From the NCBI GenBank assembly GCA_031292515.1, contig JARLGZ010000147.1, positions 36,175 to 100,174 on the forward strand: a stretch of 64,000 nt of DNA, given 5' to 3'. The position numbers were made by a program, and so were the translations under genes. Positions 16,630-25,719 of the stretch are shown piece by piece. The notes below the pieces were generated by a model, which ran no database searches, was not told the DNA's origin, and was given only the letters and a program-made list of their open reading frames with translations. This DNA comes from Puia sp. (GTDB taxonomy: Bacteria; Bacteroidota; Bacteroidia; Chitinophagales; Chitinophagaceae). Each line of letters begins with the position of its first letter. Within the stretch, counting starts at the first letter, position 1.

Positions 16630-17649
16630 ATGAAATATAATTTGTTGGGAAATACGGGGCTTAAGGTTTCGGAACTTTGCCTGGGTACGATGACTTTTGG
16701 AGGAAGGGGCTGGGCCAAGGCTATCGGCAGTCTCGATCAGCAGTCGGTGGATCAGTTGGTTAAACGGTCTGTCGATGCGGGCATCAATTTTATTGATACG
16801 GCGAATGTCTATTCGGAAGGGTTGGCCGAGGAACTTACCGGGCAGTCCATTAAAAATCTGGGGTTGCATCGTGACGACCTGGTGATCGCCACGAAAGTGC
16901 GGGGCCAGATGGGACAGGGGCCGAACGATAGCGGGCTGACGCGTAAGCACATCCTCCGGCAGGTGGAAGCAAGCCTGAAGAGATTGCAGATGGACTATAT
17001 CGACCTTTACCAGATCCATAGTTTCGATCCGTTGACTCCCTGGCAGGAAACCCTTTGGGTATTGGACGATCTTGTCAAGTCCGGGAAGGTCCGTTACATC
17101 GGCGCCAGCAATCTGGCGGCCTGGCAACTGATGAAGGCTTTGGATTTTGCGGCGTATACCAGGGTCGCGGGCTTTGTATCCTTGCAGGCTTATTACACGA
17201 TCGCGGGCCGGGACCTGGAGCGTGAAATCATTCCGCTCCTGAGGGACCAGCAGGTTGGCTTGCTGGTGTGGAGTCCACTGGCCGGTGGATTGCTAAGCGG
17301 TAAGTATAAAAGGGAGGGAGCCGGTGAGGAGGGAGCAAGGCGCGTTCAATTCGATTTTCCCCCTGTCGATAAGGACAGGGCTTTTAAGATACTGGATGTA
17401 TTGCATCCAATGGCTCAGGAAAAAGGGGCTACGGTGGCCCGGTTGGCGCTGGCCTGGCTGCTGCATCAACGGGCAGTCACTTCTGTCATTATCGGCGCCA
17501 GGAGGATGGAGCAACTGGAGGATAACCTGAAATCTGTCGATATTCAATTCACGATCGAAGACCTCCAAAGGCTGGAGGATGTCAGCAAGCTGCCTTTGGA
17601 GTACCCGGGGTGGATGCTGGAGTTTACCAAAGGAGATCGAACTAAATAA
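16630..17649 (+). CDS. aldo/keto reductase
   Basis: The 339-residue NADPH-dependent reductase of the AKR superfamily is an (alpha/beta)8 barrel. The catalytic tetrad is D56, Y61 (in NFIDTANVYSEG), K89 (VIATKV) and H130 (IDLYQIHSFD). The phosphate/NADPH-binding end has SVIIGARRMEQLEDNLKS. Length and order fit the YajO/AKR_Tas-like group acting on aldehydes or ketones. The gene stands alone between an intergenic repeat region and a broken sensor gene. The substrate is unknown. Confidence 0.93.
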   Translation: MKYNLLGNTGLKVSELCLGTMTFGGRGWAKAIGSLDQQSVDQLVKRSVDAGINFIDTANVYSEGLAEELTGQSIKNLGLHRDDLVIATKVRGQMGQGPNDSGLTRKHILRQVEASLKRLQMDYIDLYQIHSFDPLTPWQETLWVLDDLVKSGKVRYIGASNLAAWQLMKALDFAAYTRVAGFVSLQAYYTIAGRDLEREIIPLLRDQQVGLLVWSPLAGGLLSGKYKREGAGEEGARRVQFDFPPVDKDRAFKILDVLHPMAQEKGATVARLALAWLLHQRAVTSVIIGARRMEQLEDNLKSVDIQFTIEDLQRLEDVSKLPLEYPGWMLEFTKGDRTK

Positions 17650-17662
17650 ATGGTGGTCTTAA

Positions 17663-18187
17663 AATACTGCAAATCCGGTTAGGTCCGCTCTCTCCGCCTA
17701 TGGGGGGCTGCGCTTTGTCCTGATTTTTTATTCGGTGATCCTGCTGGTCGCCATTGCGCTCGCCTGGCTGGTCGTCCAGGAAATCGCGCAGCGCAAGCAA
17801 TCGGAAAAGAAGTTGAAGCAATACGTCGAACTGATCGAATATACGCGTGTCGTCATCCGGAATATGAACGACGAAATCATATTCCGGAACAAGGGCATGG
17901 GAAAGCTATATGGATGGAGCCTGGAAGAGGTCCTCGGGCGGACGACGCATGAGTTGTTCCAGACCGTTTTTCCGCAGCCGTTCGGGGAGATCTAGGATCG
18001 ACTGCTGGAACAGGGCGAGTGGCAGGGGGAATTGCGGCATATCGTCAAAGACGGCAGTGTCCGCTACGTTTCTAGTCATTGGCATCTTTACCGGGATGAA
18101 TATGGCCATCCCCTGGCGATCCTGGAAACGAACAACGACATTATCTCGGTTCCCCTCAATAGCGATCCCCCGCTTTCCGCTTTGTAA
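17663..18187 (+). pseudogene. PAS-domain sensor protein remnant with in-frame amber stop
   Basis: A frame without a usable ATG runs from just after a stop at 17660-17662 and encodes a membrane helix (FVLIFYSVILLVAIALAWLV). A linker with QRKQSEKKLKQYVELIE and a PAS domain follow (NMNDEIIFRNKGMGKLYGWS). It is interrupted by TAG at 17993-17995. The same frame continues without a shift through DRLLEQGEWQGELRHIVKDG and LAILETNNDI, the end of the PAS domain, to TAA at 18185-18187. No histidine kinase domain follows, so both ends of the ancestral gene appear lost. Read-through of the amber codon cannot be excluded, but a missing start and output domain argue for a pseudogene. Confidence 0.75.
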
Positions 18188-18297
18188 TGGGGTAATCACC
18201 GGGCTCTCCGGTGGCCGTTCTTCTGCGGGAGTTCGAAAGGGATCGACCGGGAATCAGAAAGAGATCGACAGGGAGTCCGGCATGATTAAGGAGTCTT

Positions 18298-19407
18298 CTA
18301 CCGGACTGTTTCTGCGGGCTGGTCCTCAAAAACGGGATAGTCGGTATAACCGGTCTTGTCGGCCGAATAGAATAAATCCATTTTCAGATCCTGCGACAGG
18401 GTCCGGTGGTGTTTCAAACGATCGACGAGATCGGGGTTGTTGATAAAAGGCCTGCCGAATGCGACCAGGTCGCATAACCCGCTTTCGAGATCTGTTTCCG
18501 CCCTCTTATAGTCGTAACCGCCACATTGGATGATGGCATTTTTGAAACGCGCGCGAATCTCTTTTTTGATGGTCACCGGTACCGGCGGAGCACCCATGGC
18601 CGAATGATCCACCAGGTGGATGTAGACGATACCAAGCCCGTTTAATTCTCCGGCAAGATACTGATAGGTCGCATCTATTTCGGGATAATGCGGCATATCG
18701 CTGGCGACGCCATAGGGGGAGAGACGGATCGCAGTCCGGTCTTTTCCGATGGCCGCGGCAACAGCTGCGGCTACTTCCAGCACAAAACGACAGCGGTTTT
18801 CGATCGTTCCGCCGTATTCGTCGTTGCGGATATTGCTGAAGGGCGACAGGAATTGTTCGAGCAGGTAGCCATTGGCGCCATGCAGCTCCACCCCGTCGAA
18901 TCCGGCCGTCATGGCATTCTTCGCCGCGGTTACGTACTCTTCTTTTGTATGGGAGAGATCTTCCCTTGTCATCGCTTCGGGCACCGGGAAGTCCTGCATT
19001 TTTTGCGCGTCGGTCCACATCTGTCCTGCCGGTTTTACCGCGGACGGAGCTACTACCCGCGCACCCGCGGGCAGATTCAGGATATGACTGATCCTGCCGC
19101 TATGCATGAGCTGGATAAAGATCCGGCCTTTTTTCCCATGTACGGCTTTTGTGACTTTCTTCCAGCCTTCGACCTGTGCTTCGCTGAAGATCCCGGGTAT
19201 CCTGGCGTAACCCAATCCGTTTGGAGAGGGGGAAGTGCCTTCGGTAACGATCAGACCCGCCGCGGCGCGCTGCCCATAATATTCCGCCATCAATTCGTTG
19301 GGAATATTTCCGATCGCCCGGCAGCGGGTCATCGGGGCCATTACGATGCGGTTTGAGAGTTCTATCGATCCAAGTTTTTCGGGACTGAACAAGAGGGGAG
19401 TCTGCAT
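18298..19407 (-). CDS. Old Yellow Enzyme family alkene reductase (NADH:flavin oxidoreductase)
   Basis: 369 residues from the ATG at 19407 (MQTPLLFSP); upstream in-frame sequence is non-homologous leader with short repeats. It is an FMN-dependent TIM barrel. LSNRIVMAPMTRCRA lines the FMN site, QLMHSGR provides substrate/FMN contacts, and the substrate-binding pair H176 and N179 lies in VELHGANGYLLEQFLSP. GGTIENRCRF and VAFGRPFINNPDL are also standard. It reduces activated C=C bonds or nitro groups, as in NemA/XenA. It stands alone, with the GH13 gene divergent upstream. Confidence 0.94.
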   Translation of the reverse strand: MQTPLLFSPEKLGSIELSNRIVMAPMTRCRAIGNIPNELMAEYYGQRAAAGLIVTEGTSPSPNGLGYARIPGIFSEAQVEGWKKVTKAVHGKKGRIFIQLMHSGRISHILNLPAGARVVAPSAVKPAGQMWTDAQKMQDFPVPEAMTREDLSHTKEEYVTAAKNAMTAGFDGVELHGANGYLLEQFLSPFSNIRNDEYGGTIENRCRFVLEVAAAVAAAIGKDRTAIRLSPYGVASDMPHYPEIDATYQYLAGELNGLGIVYIHLVDHSAMGAPPVPVTIKKEIRARFKNAIIQCGGYDYKRAETDLESGLCDLVAFGRPFINNPDLVDRLKHHRTLSQDLKMDLFYSADKTGYTDYPVFEDQPAETVR

Positions 19408-19615
19408 ATCTGTGTCTGGAGTTTGAGTATCTGCTTTGAATGTCTGCTTTGAATCTCCGTTTTGAATGTCTGCAATATTACGCAATTTATCGCATGATCT
19501 ATTGTAAGGTTTTGTCAGGATGAGACCCCGGCTACGGGATAGGGAAATGCCTAACCCGTTATGGCAGGCGGGGGAGTGGGAATGAAAGGCGGTCGCATAC
19601 ATTAAATATTTGTAT

Positions 19616-19623
19616 TATATTTG
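19616..19623 (+). promoter_or_regulatory. -7 promoter element TATATTTG for the GH13 gene
   Basis: This matches the Bacteroidota -7 consensus TAnnTTTG. I find no good TTTG at the -33 distance, so the assignment is tentative. If used, the GH13 mRNA would have a leader of about 110 bases containing the tandem repeats. Confidence 0.4.
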
Positions 19624-19645
19624 AAGAGGTTTTTGATTAATTGCG

Positions 19646-19697
19646 GGCATCTTACAGGTCGCCGGCATCTGAGAGGTCACGGCATCTGAGAGGTCAC
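19646..19697 (+). repeat. three tandem 17-18-base repeats in the GH13 leader
   Basis: GGCATCTGAGAGGTCAC occurs exactly at 19664-19680 and 19681-19697. A diverged copy, GGCATCTTACAGGTCGCC, precedes them at 19646-19663. The unit is unlike the repeats at other loci of the window. Confidence 0.9.
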
Positions 19698-19737
19698 GGG
19701 CTTCTCCCCTCCAATAAACGATTGCTAAAAATGCTAT

Positions 19738-21564
19738 ATGAAAAAATCTTTCTTCTTTATCTGCTTCACCTTCTTCAGCTGCTCCTTAATCGTTCCTGCA
19801 GTCTTTGGGCAGGCCGGCCGTCCTCCCGCAACAAAAACTCCGGGCCCGGCAAACAGGTCATCCCATGCCGGTCTTCAGCCCGACGGGAACAAACCCGCCT
19901 GGTGGAAGGAGGCGATCGTCTACCAGATCTACCCCAGAAGTTTTAAGGACCACGATGGAGATGGGATTGGAGATCTGAAGGGGATCATTTCAAAACTGGA
20001 TTATCTAAAGAGTCTAGGGATCACGGCCGTTTGGCTGAACCCCATCTACAGTTCACCGAATGACGACAATGGCTATGATATCAGCGACTACCGGAATATC
20101 ATGAAGGAGTTTGGGACGATGGAAGATTTCAATGTGCTTTTGAAAGGGCTGCATGAACGGCATATCAGATTTGTGATGGACCTGGTGGTAAACCACAGCA
20201 GCGACGAACACGAGTGGTTCAGGCAGAGCCGCAGTTCCCGTGACAACCCTTACCGCAACTATTATCATTGGTGGAATGCGGAAAGGGGAAAGCCTCCCTA
20301 CCGTTATAGTTTGTTCGACGTCAATCATGATGCCTGGAGATATGATTCGCTGACGGATGCTTATTACCTGCATTATTTTTCGAGGAAGCAACCGGACTTG
20401 AATTGGGAGAATCCGGCCCTCCGCAAGGAAATTTACGGCATCATGCGATTTTGGGCGGACAAGGGTGTCGACGGGTTCCGGCTGGACGCTTTTCAGTTTG
20501 TGGCGAAGGATACGACCTGGCCAAAATTCCCGGACGGGTTCGAGAAAGACTTCTTTCAATACTATGCCATCGGCCCCCACCTGCATGACTACCTGCGGGA
20601 GATGTATGGGCAGATCTTTAGCCACTATCCGGTCATGAGCGTCGCAGAGGGGGCCGGCAGGAATATGCAGGATGCCCACGACCTGGTGGATGCGGACAGA
20701 AAGGAGCTCAACCTGGCGTATGCTTTCGACGGCGTGAGCGTGCCCAGGCCGGAGGGGTATAAGCTGTCGGAGTTTAAAGAAGTGTTTAGCCGCTGGGACA
20801 GCGCCTTTGCTGACAAGGGCTGGATCTCTATTTTTCTTGCCAACCACGACCAGGCGAGAATGGTCAGCAGGTTTGGCAACGACAGCCCGCCGTTCAGGGA
20901 ATTGTCTTCGAAGATGCTGACCACATTTATCCTGACTATGCGGGGAACGCCTTTCTACTATAATGGCGACGAATTGGGGATGACGAATATCCGGTTCGAT
21001 AAGATAGAAGATTACCGCGACATGGCTACGCTCAACGATTATCAATATCAAAAGAACAAGGGCGCCGATATGGCGGCGTATATGGATTTCATCAGGTTTA
21101 GCGCACGTGACAACGGGCGCACGCCTTTTCAATGGGATAGCAGTCCCCAGGCGGGTTTCACAGCGGGCGAACCCTGGATAAAGGTGAATCCCAACTACCC
21201 GGTTTTAAATGCGGCGGCGCAGGAAAAGGATCCGGCCTCCCCGCTGAATTATTTCAGAAAGATGGTTGCGCTCCGGAAGAAGAATCCCGTATTTGTCTAT
21301 GGGAGATACCTGGACCTCGACCGGGAGAACCCGGTCGTATATGCCTATACCCGAGAGTACAGGGGGCAGAAGATGCTGGTGCTGCTGAACTTCTCGGCGA
21401 CGGATGCGAAGACTGCCATCCCCGTGAATATGGCGAATGCGAAGCTGATACTGTCGAACTATAAGGATGTTTTTCCGGGGAAGCGTATAGAAGCGCCCGG
21501 TGGTGATCGGGCAGGGGCCCGGATTATGCTGAGACCGTATGAGGCGATTATATATAAGCTGTAG
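19738..21564 (+). CDS. secreted GH13 alpha-glucosidase / oligo-1,6-glucosidase-like enzyme
   Basis: This 608-residue glycoside hydrolase has an N-terminal signal peptide (residues 1-25, ending VFGQA) and a Pro/Ala-rich linker to about 52. The catalytic barrel begins WWKEAIVYQIYPRSFKD. The four GH13 regions are present: DLVVNHSSDEH, GVDGFRLDAF with nucleophile D250, the acid/base E304 in SVAEGAG, and FLANHDQARM with transition-state stabiliser D371. The C-terminal beta domain ends in PYEAIIYKL. The layout fits alpha-1,4/1,6-glucosidases of subfamily 31 or relatives, hydrolysing malto- or isomalto-oligosaccharides in the periplasm. No SusCD genes are nearby. Confidence 0.92.
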   Translation: MKKSFFFICFTFFSCSLIVPAVFGQAGRPPATKTPGPANRSSHAGLQPDGNKPAWWKEAIVYQIYPRSFKDHDGDGIGDLKGIISKLDYLKSLGITAVWLNPIYSSPNDDNGYDISDYRNIMKEFGTMEDFNVLLKGLHERHIRFVMDLVVNHSSDEHEWFRQSRSSRDNPYRNYYHWWNAERGKPPYRYSLFDVNHDAWRYDSLTDAYYLHYFSRKQPDLNWENPALRKEIYGIMRFWADKGVDGFRLDAFQFVAKDTTWPKFPDGFEKDFFQYYAIGPHLHDYLREMYGQIFSHYPVMSVAEGAGRNMQDAHDLVDADRKELNLAYAFDGVSVPRPEGYKLSEFKEVFSRWDSAFADKGWISIFLANHDQARMVSRFGNDSPPFRELSSKMLTTFILTMRGTPFYYNGDELGMTNIRFDKIEDYRDMATLNDYQYQKNKGADMAAYMDFIRFSARDNGRTPFQWDSSPQAGFTAGEPWIKVNPNYPVLNAAAQEKDPASPLNYFRKMVALRKKNPVFVYGRYLDLDRENPVVYAYTREYRGQKMLVLLNFSATDAKTAIPVNMANAKLILSNYKDVFPGKRIEAPGGDRAGARIMLRPYEAIIYKL

Positions 21565-21667
21565 AGAAGCTATAGAAATTTTATGGCCATGCGATTCTAT
21601 AGATAGCGGCATGGCTGGTTTTGGAAATACAGCTCGTTTCGGGATGGAGCTTAGTCGCAGCGAGGGC

Positions 21668-23083
21668 TCAGACCGCCGGCGGGTTACCCTTTTTCAGGGT
21701 GATCACGGTGATTTCCGGCCAGATGCCCAGGCGTCCCGAGAATGCCAGGAAACCAAACCCCCGGTTCACATACAGGTAACGATCCTTCTCGTTGGCAAGG
21801 CCGGCCCAATCCAGGTAGCGGTATTTCACGGGGCTCCATCTCCATTTGTCGGTTTCCACGCCAAACTGTGCCCCATGCGTATGGCCGGAGAGGGTCAGGT
21901 GGATGGTGGTGGGATGAAACCTGATCTTCTCTTCCCAGTGGGTGGGGTCGTGCGACAGCAGGATTTTGAAGGCGTCTTTATCCACACCCTGCAGGGCTTT
22001 GTCGATGTCTCCGATCTCTATAAACCCCCGGCCCCAGTTCTGCACGCCGATGAGGCTGATTTTCCGGCCGTCTTTTTCCAGCTCGATGTGTTCGTCGAGC
22101 AGAAGGCGGTAGCCGAGTCTCTTGTGGTGTTCCTTCAGTTCGTCGAGGTTGGCGGCTTTTTCCGCTTCGCTGCCCCATTTTATATAATCGCCGTAGTCGT
22201 GGTTGCCTAGTATGGAGAATTGTCCAAACGGCGCCTTTAACTGGCTGAAATGATCGATATAGGGTTCTATCTCCCAGGCCGCGTTGTTTACCAGGTCGCC
22301 GGTAAAGACGAACAGGTCGCTTTTTTGCGCTTTGGCGAGATCGATGCCTCTTTGGACCGCGGCAGTATTGTCAAAGCTGCCGGAATGGATATCGGAAAGT
22401 TGTGTGATCGTAAAACCGTCAAAAGATGCGGGCAGGTCCGGAAAGAAGAGCGTGGTCCGATGGAGCTTGAAATCGTATTTGCCTTTGAGCATGGCATACA
22501 GGAAACTTGTGAACGGGATTGCCGCGAACAGGACGGCGGCTTCGCTGATAAAACGGCGGCGGCCTGGAATAAGAGGCTCACGGGGGGGTACGGGGGTGTC
22601 TCCGGGATGGAGGTGACCAGGGAGGGGGGCTGCTCCGGGGATGGGTTCGGTTCGATAAGGGGTGGTTGCTCCGGGATGAGCGGTATGTCGCTCCGAACGG
22701 ACGGAGCGTTGATCTGTATGAGCGTTGTGTCTTTGCCAACGAACGATGCGTCTGACGATACCATAAAGAAAGCGGCCGATATCCCCCAGCAGCAGGACTA
22801 CCGAGAAAAATATTTTTGTGACCAGGAAGGTCAGGAACAGGCTGAGTATCCATTCGTGGAAAGGGGTCATTCCCTTTGCGGTCGCGAAGCTGCGGAGCGT
22901 GGCCTCGAAGAGAACGGTGATGCCGACAGCGATAAAAAGGTATCCCCATTTGACCAGATTGCGAAGGGCCCGGGATCGCCAGCGGGCCGTCAGGGTCTTG
23001 AGACCGTTGAATACGTAGGCATCCAAAACCAGGCTGATGATCATCAAAACCAGGACCACCTTAAGAAATCCGCTTCCATGCAT
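21668..23083 (-). CDS. membrane-anchored metallophosphoesterase
   Basis: The 471-residue protein has an N-terminal membrane part of several helices (FLKVVLVLMIISLVLDAYVF; GYLFIAVGITVLFEA; ILSLFLTFLVTKIFFSVVLLL) and a low-complexity stretch near 120-175 rich in His, Pro and Thr. Another helix region, AAVLFAAIPFTSFLYAML, precedes the calcineurin-like domain. Metal ligands are in order: D.H in TQLSDIHSG, GD in FVFTGDLVN, GNHD in SILGNHDYGD, H in LLSHDP, and GHTHG in LTLSGHTHGAQFG. The catalytic domain probably faces the periplasm, as in YkuE-like phosphodiesterases. It converges with the GH13 gene. Confidence 0.9.
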   Translation of the reverse strand: MHGSGFLKVVLVLMIISLVLDAYVFNGLKTLTARWRSRALRNLVKWGYLFIAVGITVLFEATLRSFATAKGMTPFHEWILSLFLTFLVTKIFFSVVLLLGDIGRFLYGIVRRIVRWQRHNAHTDQRSVRSERHTAHPGATTPYRTEPIPGAAPLPGHLHPGDTPVPPREPLIPGRRRFISEAAVLFAAIPFTSFLYAMLKGKYDFKLHRTTLFFPDLPASFDGFTITQLSDIHSGSFDNTAAVQRGIDLAKAQKSDLFVFTGDLVNNAAWEIEPYIDHFSQLKAPFGQFSILGNHDYGDYIKWGSEAEKAANLDELKEHHKRLGYRLLLDEHIELEKDGRKISLIGVQNWGRGFIEIGDIDKALQGVDKDAFKILLSHDPTHWEEKIRFHPTTIHLTLSGHTHGAQFGVETDKWRWSPVKYRYLDWAGLANEKDRYLYVNRGFGFLAFSGRLGIWPEITVITLKKGNPPAV

Positions 23084-23287
23084 ATTGTTTGCCCCCCGCC
23101 GTTTATTGGATGTGAAAACTGTGAATATGCAATTTAAGAAAGAATTGGACGCAACCGGTCAGTCCGTGTATCGGAAACGTACGGTCTCCGCGGGTGGCGG
23201 GTTTTAAGATTTTCATTTTCAATAGATTGAGATAATGGCAATGTCTTTGATCGAATGTCCCGTACACTCACCGGGAAATCATTCGTT

Positions 23288-25687
23288 ATGCTAAAAAACT
23301 ATTTCAGGATCGCTTTGCGTAATCTGTGGAAGAACAAGACTTTCACCTTGTTGAATCTTGGCGGGCTCACGTTAAGCCTTGCTGCCTGTATCGTGATCTT
23401 TTTTTGGGTAGAGGCCGAACTGAATTACGATACCGCCGGGAAGAATGCCGACCGGGTATGCCGGGTGGCGCTAACCTTGCAGGTAAAGGGTCAGGCCGAC
23501 AAACAATTTGCGCTCACGGCCGCGCCGTTGGCGCCAGTACTGGTCAAAGACTTCCCGGAAATCGAAAAGGCCGTTCGCCTGGAACCCTATGGTGCGCTGA
23601 TCGGGTCCGGGAACCGGCATTTCTTTACCGACAAGTTCCTGTTTGCGGACTCGACTTTTTTTGATGTATTTGGTTTTCCGCTGCTCGAAGGCGATCCGCA
23701 TACCGCGCTGGCAGGCACGAATTCGGTCGTGATCACGGAGAGCATGGCGAAGAGATATTTTGGCAAGGGGGATGCCATCGGGAAGATGGTCACCCTGAAT
23801 GATACGATCCCGCTGAAGGTGACCGGGGTGGCCAAAGACCTGCCCGTCACCAGCCATTTTGGTTTCGAGATGATCAGTTCCTTCAGCCTTTTGCGAAAAG
23901 CCAATATCGACAATGCCGACAACTGGTGGGGCGACGACTTTTATACCTATGTGCTGCTGAAGGACCCGGCGAGCTTTGCGACGCTTGATGGCAAGCTCAG
24001 GAATATCATGGACAAGTATTACGGGAAGGAGAATAAAGCAATGGGGATGGCTGGTCTGCATTTTTTGCAGCCGTTGAGGAGTATCCACCTGCATTCCAAT
24101 CTGCAGAATGAGCTGAGCGCAAACGGGAGTATCGGTTCCCTGAGGATCTTTATCACGATCGCCATCTTTTTACTGGTCGTCGCCTGTATCAATTATATCA
24201 ACCTTACTACGGCGACTTCCTTCAAAAGGGCCAGGGAGATCGGTATCCGCAAAGTCTCGGGGGCTGTACTGGGTCAGTTGATGGCTCAATTCCTGAGCGA
24301 GTCGATCCTGATCACGCTTGCGGCCCTGCTCCTGGCGATCGGCCTTGCTTCGGCCGGTCTGCCGCTTTTTAACGGGGTCGCCGGTACGCAGATCTCTTTG
24401 GGCGATTACTTTTCCGGTGGGCCCCTGCTCCTTTTCGGAGGGTTTGCGATTGCGCTGGGCGTCATAGCAGGGATCTATCCCGCTTTTTATCTCTCAGGGG
24501 TCCGGCCGGTAAAGGCTTTGAAGAATATCGTGGAAAAAAGGGACAGCCTCCTTTCGCTCAGAAAGAGCATGGTCGTATTCCAGTTTACGCTTTCGGCGGT
24601 TCTCATCGTGGCGACCATTGTGGCGCTGCGGCAGTTGCATTTCATGCAGTCCCAGGACCTGGGTTTCGACAAGGAACAGATAGTGGCTATTCCCCTGCGT
24701 ACCCAGGCGCAAAGTGTTGCGAAGGAGAGGCTCAAAAAAGAGCTTCAGGGAGCCGCCGGTGTGATTGCCGTCACTTCTTCCTCCACCACGCCGGGAAAGA
24801 CGCTGAACAATATCATGACCCTGCCGGAGGGTGTGCCGCAAAACCAGTTGCAATCTATGGGGACCCTGGTCGTCGATCATGATTTTATCGATGCCTATAA
24901 GCTGAAAATGGCTGCCGGAAGGGCTTTCTCGCGGGATTTCGAGACCGATTCCTCCGCCTTCATTTTGAACGAGACGGCTGTCCGCGAGATCGGTTGGGGA
25001 GATCCCAAAAATGCGATCGGGAAGGGTTTTGAATGGGGGCTCGGCAAAAAGGGTAAGATCATCGGCGTGGTAAAAGATTTTCATTATAATTCTTTGCAGC
25101 AGAAAGTGATGCCGGTCGTGATGCATATCATGCCGTTAACGAGCGGTTGGTACGGATATGTCTCCGTCCGCGTCAGCACGGGCGATACCCGTCACACGGT
25201 CCAATCTTTGCAGGAGACCTGGAACCGGTTGCTGCCCGAGAATCCGTTTGATTATTTCTTTGTCAACGATGACTATAATAAACAATACCAAAAAGAGCAG
25301 CAGCTGGGTAGCCTGTCCGTCATTTTTTCCATCCTGACCATTTTTATCTCCTGTCTGGGTTTGTTCGGGCTGGTGATGGTGGCGGTGTCGCGGCGTACCA
25401 AGGAGATCGGTGTGCGCAAGGTGCTCGGCGCCTCCGTCACGGGGATCACCGTGATCCTGTCGAGGGATTTCCTGGGGCTCGTGACGATTGCCTTACTCAT
25501 CGCCCTGCCACTCTCGGGATGGCTCATGCGTTTGTGGCTGGCGGATTTTGCCTACCGGATCGCGCTCAGCTGGTGGGTATTTGCCGCGGCCACCGTATTG
25601 GTGGTGTTTATCGCGCTCGCGACGGTGAGCCTGCTGGCGATCCGGGCCGCGCTGGCAAACCCGGTGAAGAGTCTGCGTTCTGAATAA
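23288..25687 (+). CDS. FtsX-type ABC permease, 799 residues, no adjacent ATPase
   Basis: The start is chosen at ATG 23288 (MLKNYFRIALRNLWKNKTF), the standard beginning of this Bacteroidota family; the frame is open 33 bases further. It is a double-length permease. One half has helix TFTLLNLGGLTLSLAACIVIFFW, a MacB-like periplasmic domain, and helices near 285-430. The second half has helix MVVFQFTLSAVLIVATIVA, another periplasmic domain and three final helices. It ends NPVKSLRSE. The coupling motifs REIGIRKVSGAV and KEIGVRKVLGASV are both present, so it should dock on an ATPase encoded elsewhere. Family members are annotated as antimicrobial-peptide or lipoprotein exporters; the substrate here is unknown. 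Confidence 0.92.
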   Translation: MLKNYFRIALRNLWKNKTFTLLNLGGLTLSLAACIVIFFWVEAELNYDTAGKNADRVCRVALTLQVKGQADKQFALTAAPLAPVLVKDFPEIEKAVRLEPYGALIGSGNRHFFTDKFLFADSTFFDVFGFPLLEGDPHTALAGTNSVVITESMAKRYFGKGDAIGKMVTLNDTIPLKVTGVAKDLPVTSHFGFEMISSFSLLRKANIDNADNWWGDDFYTYVLLKDPASFATLDGKLRNIMDKYYGKENKAMGMAGLHFLQPLRSIHLHSNLQNELSANGSIGSLRIFITIAIFLLVVACINYINLTTATSFKRAREIGIRKVSGAVLGQLMAQFLSESILITLAALLLAIGLASAGLPLFNGVAGTQISLGDYFSGGPLLLFGGFAIALGVIAGIYPAFYLSGVRPVKALKNIVEKRDSLLSLRKSMVVFQFTLSAVLIVATIVALRQLHFMQSQDLGFDKEQIVAIPLRTQAQSVAKERLKKELQGAAGVIAVTSSSTTPGKTLNNIMTLPEGVPQNQLQSMGTLVVDHDFIDAYKLKMAAGRAFSRDFETDSSAFILNETAVREIGWGDPKNAIGKGFEWGLGKKGKIIGVVKDFHYNSLQQKVMPVVMHIMPLTSGWYGYVSVRVSTGDTRHTVQSLQETWNRLLPENPFDYFFVNDDYNKQYQKEQQLGSLSVIFSILTIFISCLGLFGLVMVAVSRRTKEIGVRKVLGASVTGITVILSRDFLGLVTIALLIALPLSGWLMRLWLADFAYRIALSWWVFAAATVLVVFIALATVSLLAIRAALANPVKSLRSE

Positions 25688-25719
25688 GAAGTTGGCATCC
25701 GGGGGTGGTTCTTTTAATT

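Larger units (their letters stand above)
19408..19737. other. divergent intergenic region with repeats and a + strand promoter candidate
   Basis: The 330 bases hold the leaders of the Old Yellow Enzyme gene (-) and the GH13 gene (+). Imperfect units with TTTGAATGTCTGC lie at about 19429-19478. A Bacteroidota -7 element TATATTTG is at 19616-19623, and a three-copy tandem repeat is at 19646-19697. No gene is supported here. Confidence 0.5.

Noticed and set aside
20053..21132. A 359-codon open frame on the - strand
   Set aside because: It is antisense to the catalytic domain of the GH13 enzyme, whose motifs are complete.
21570..21615. Overlapping hairpins between the GH13 and metallophosphoesterase genes
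   Set aside because: Stems are only 7-8 bp with 16-17-base loops, mutually exclusive and without a clear T-run, so not called a terminator.
22250..23137. A 295-codon open frame on the + strand
   Set aside because: It is antisense to the metallophosphoesterase, which has all its metal-binding motifs.
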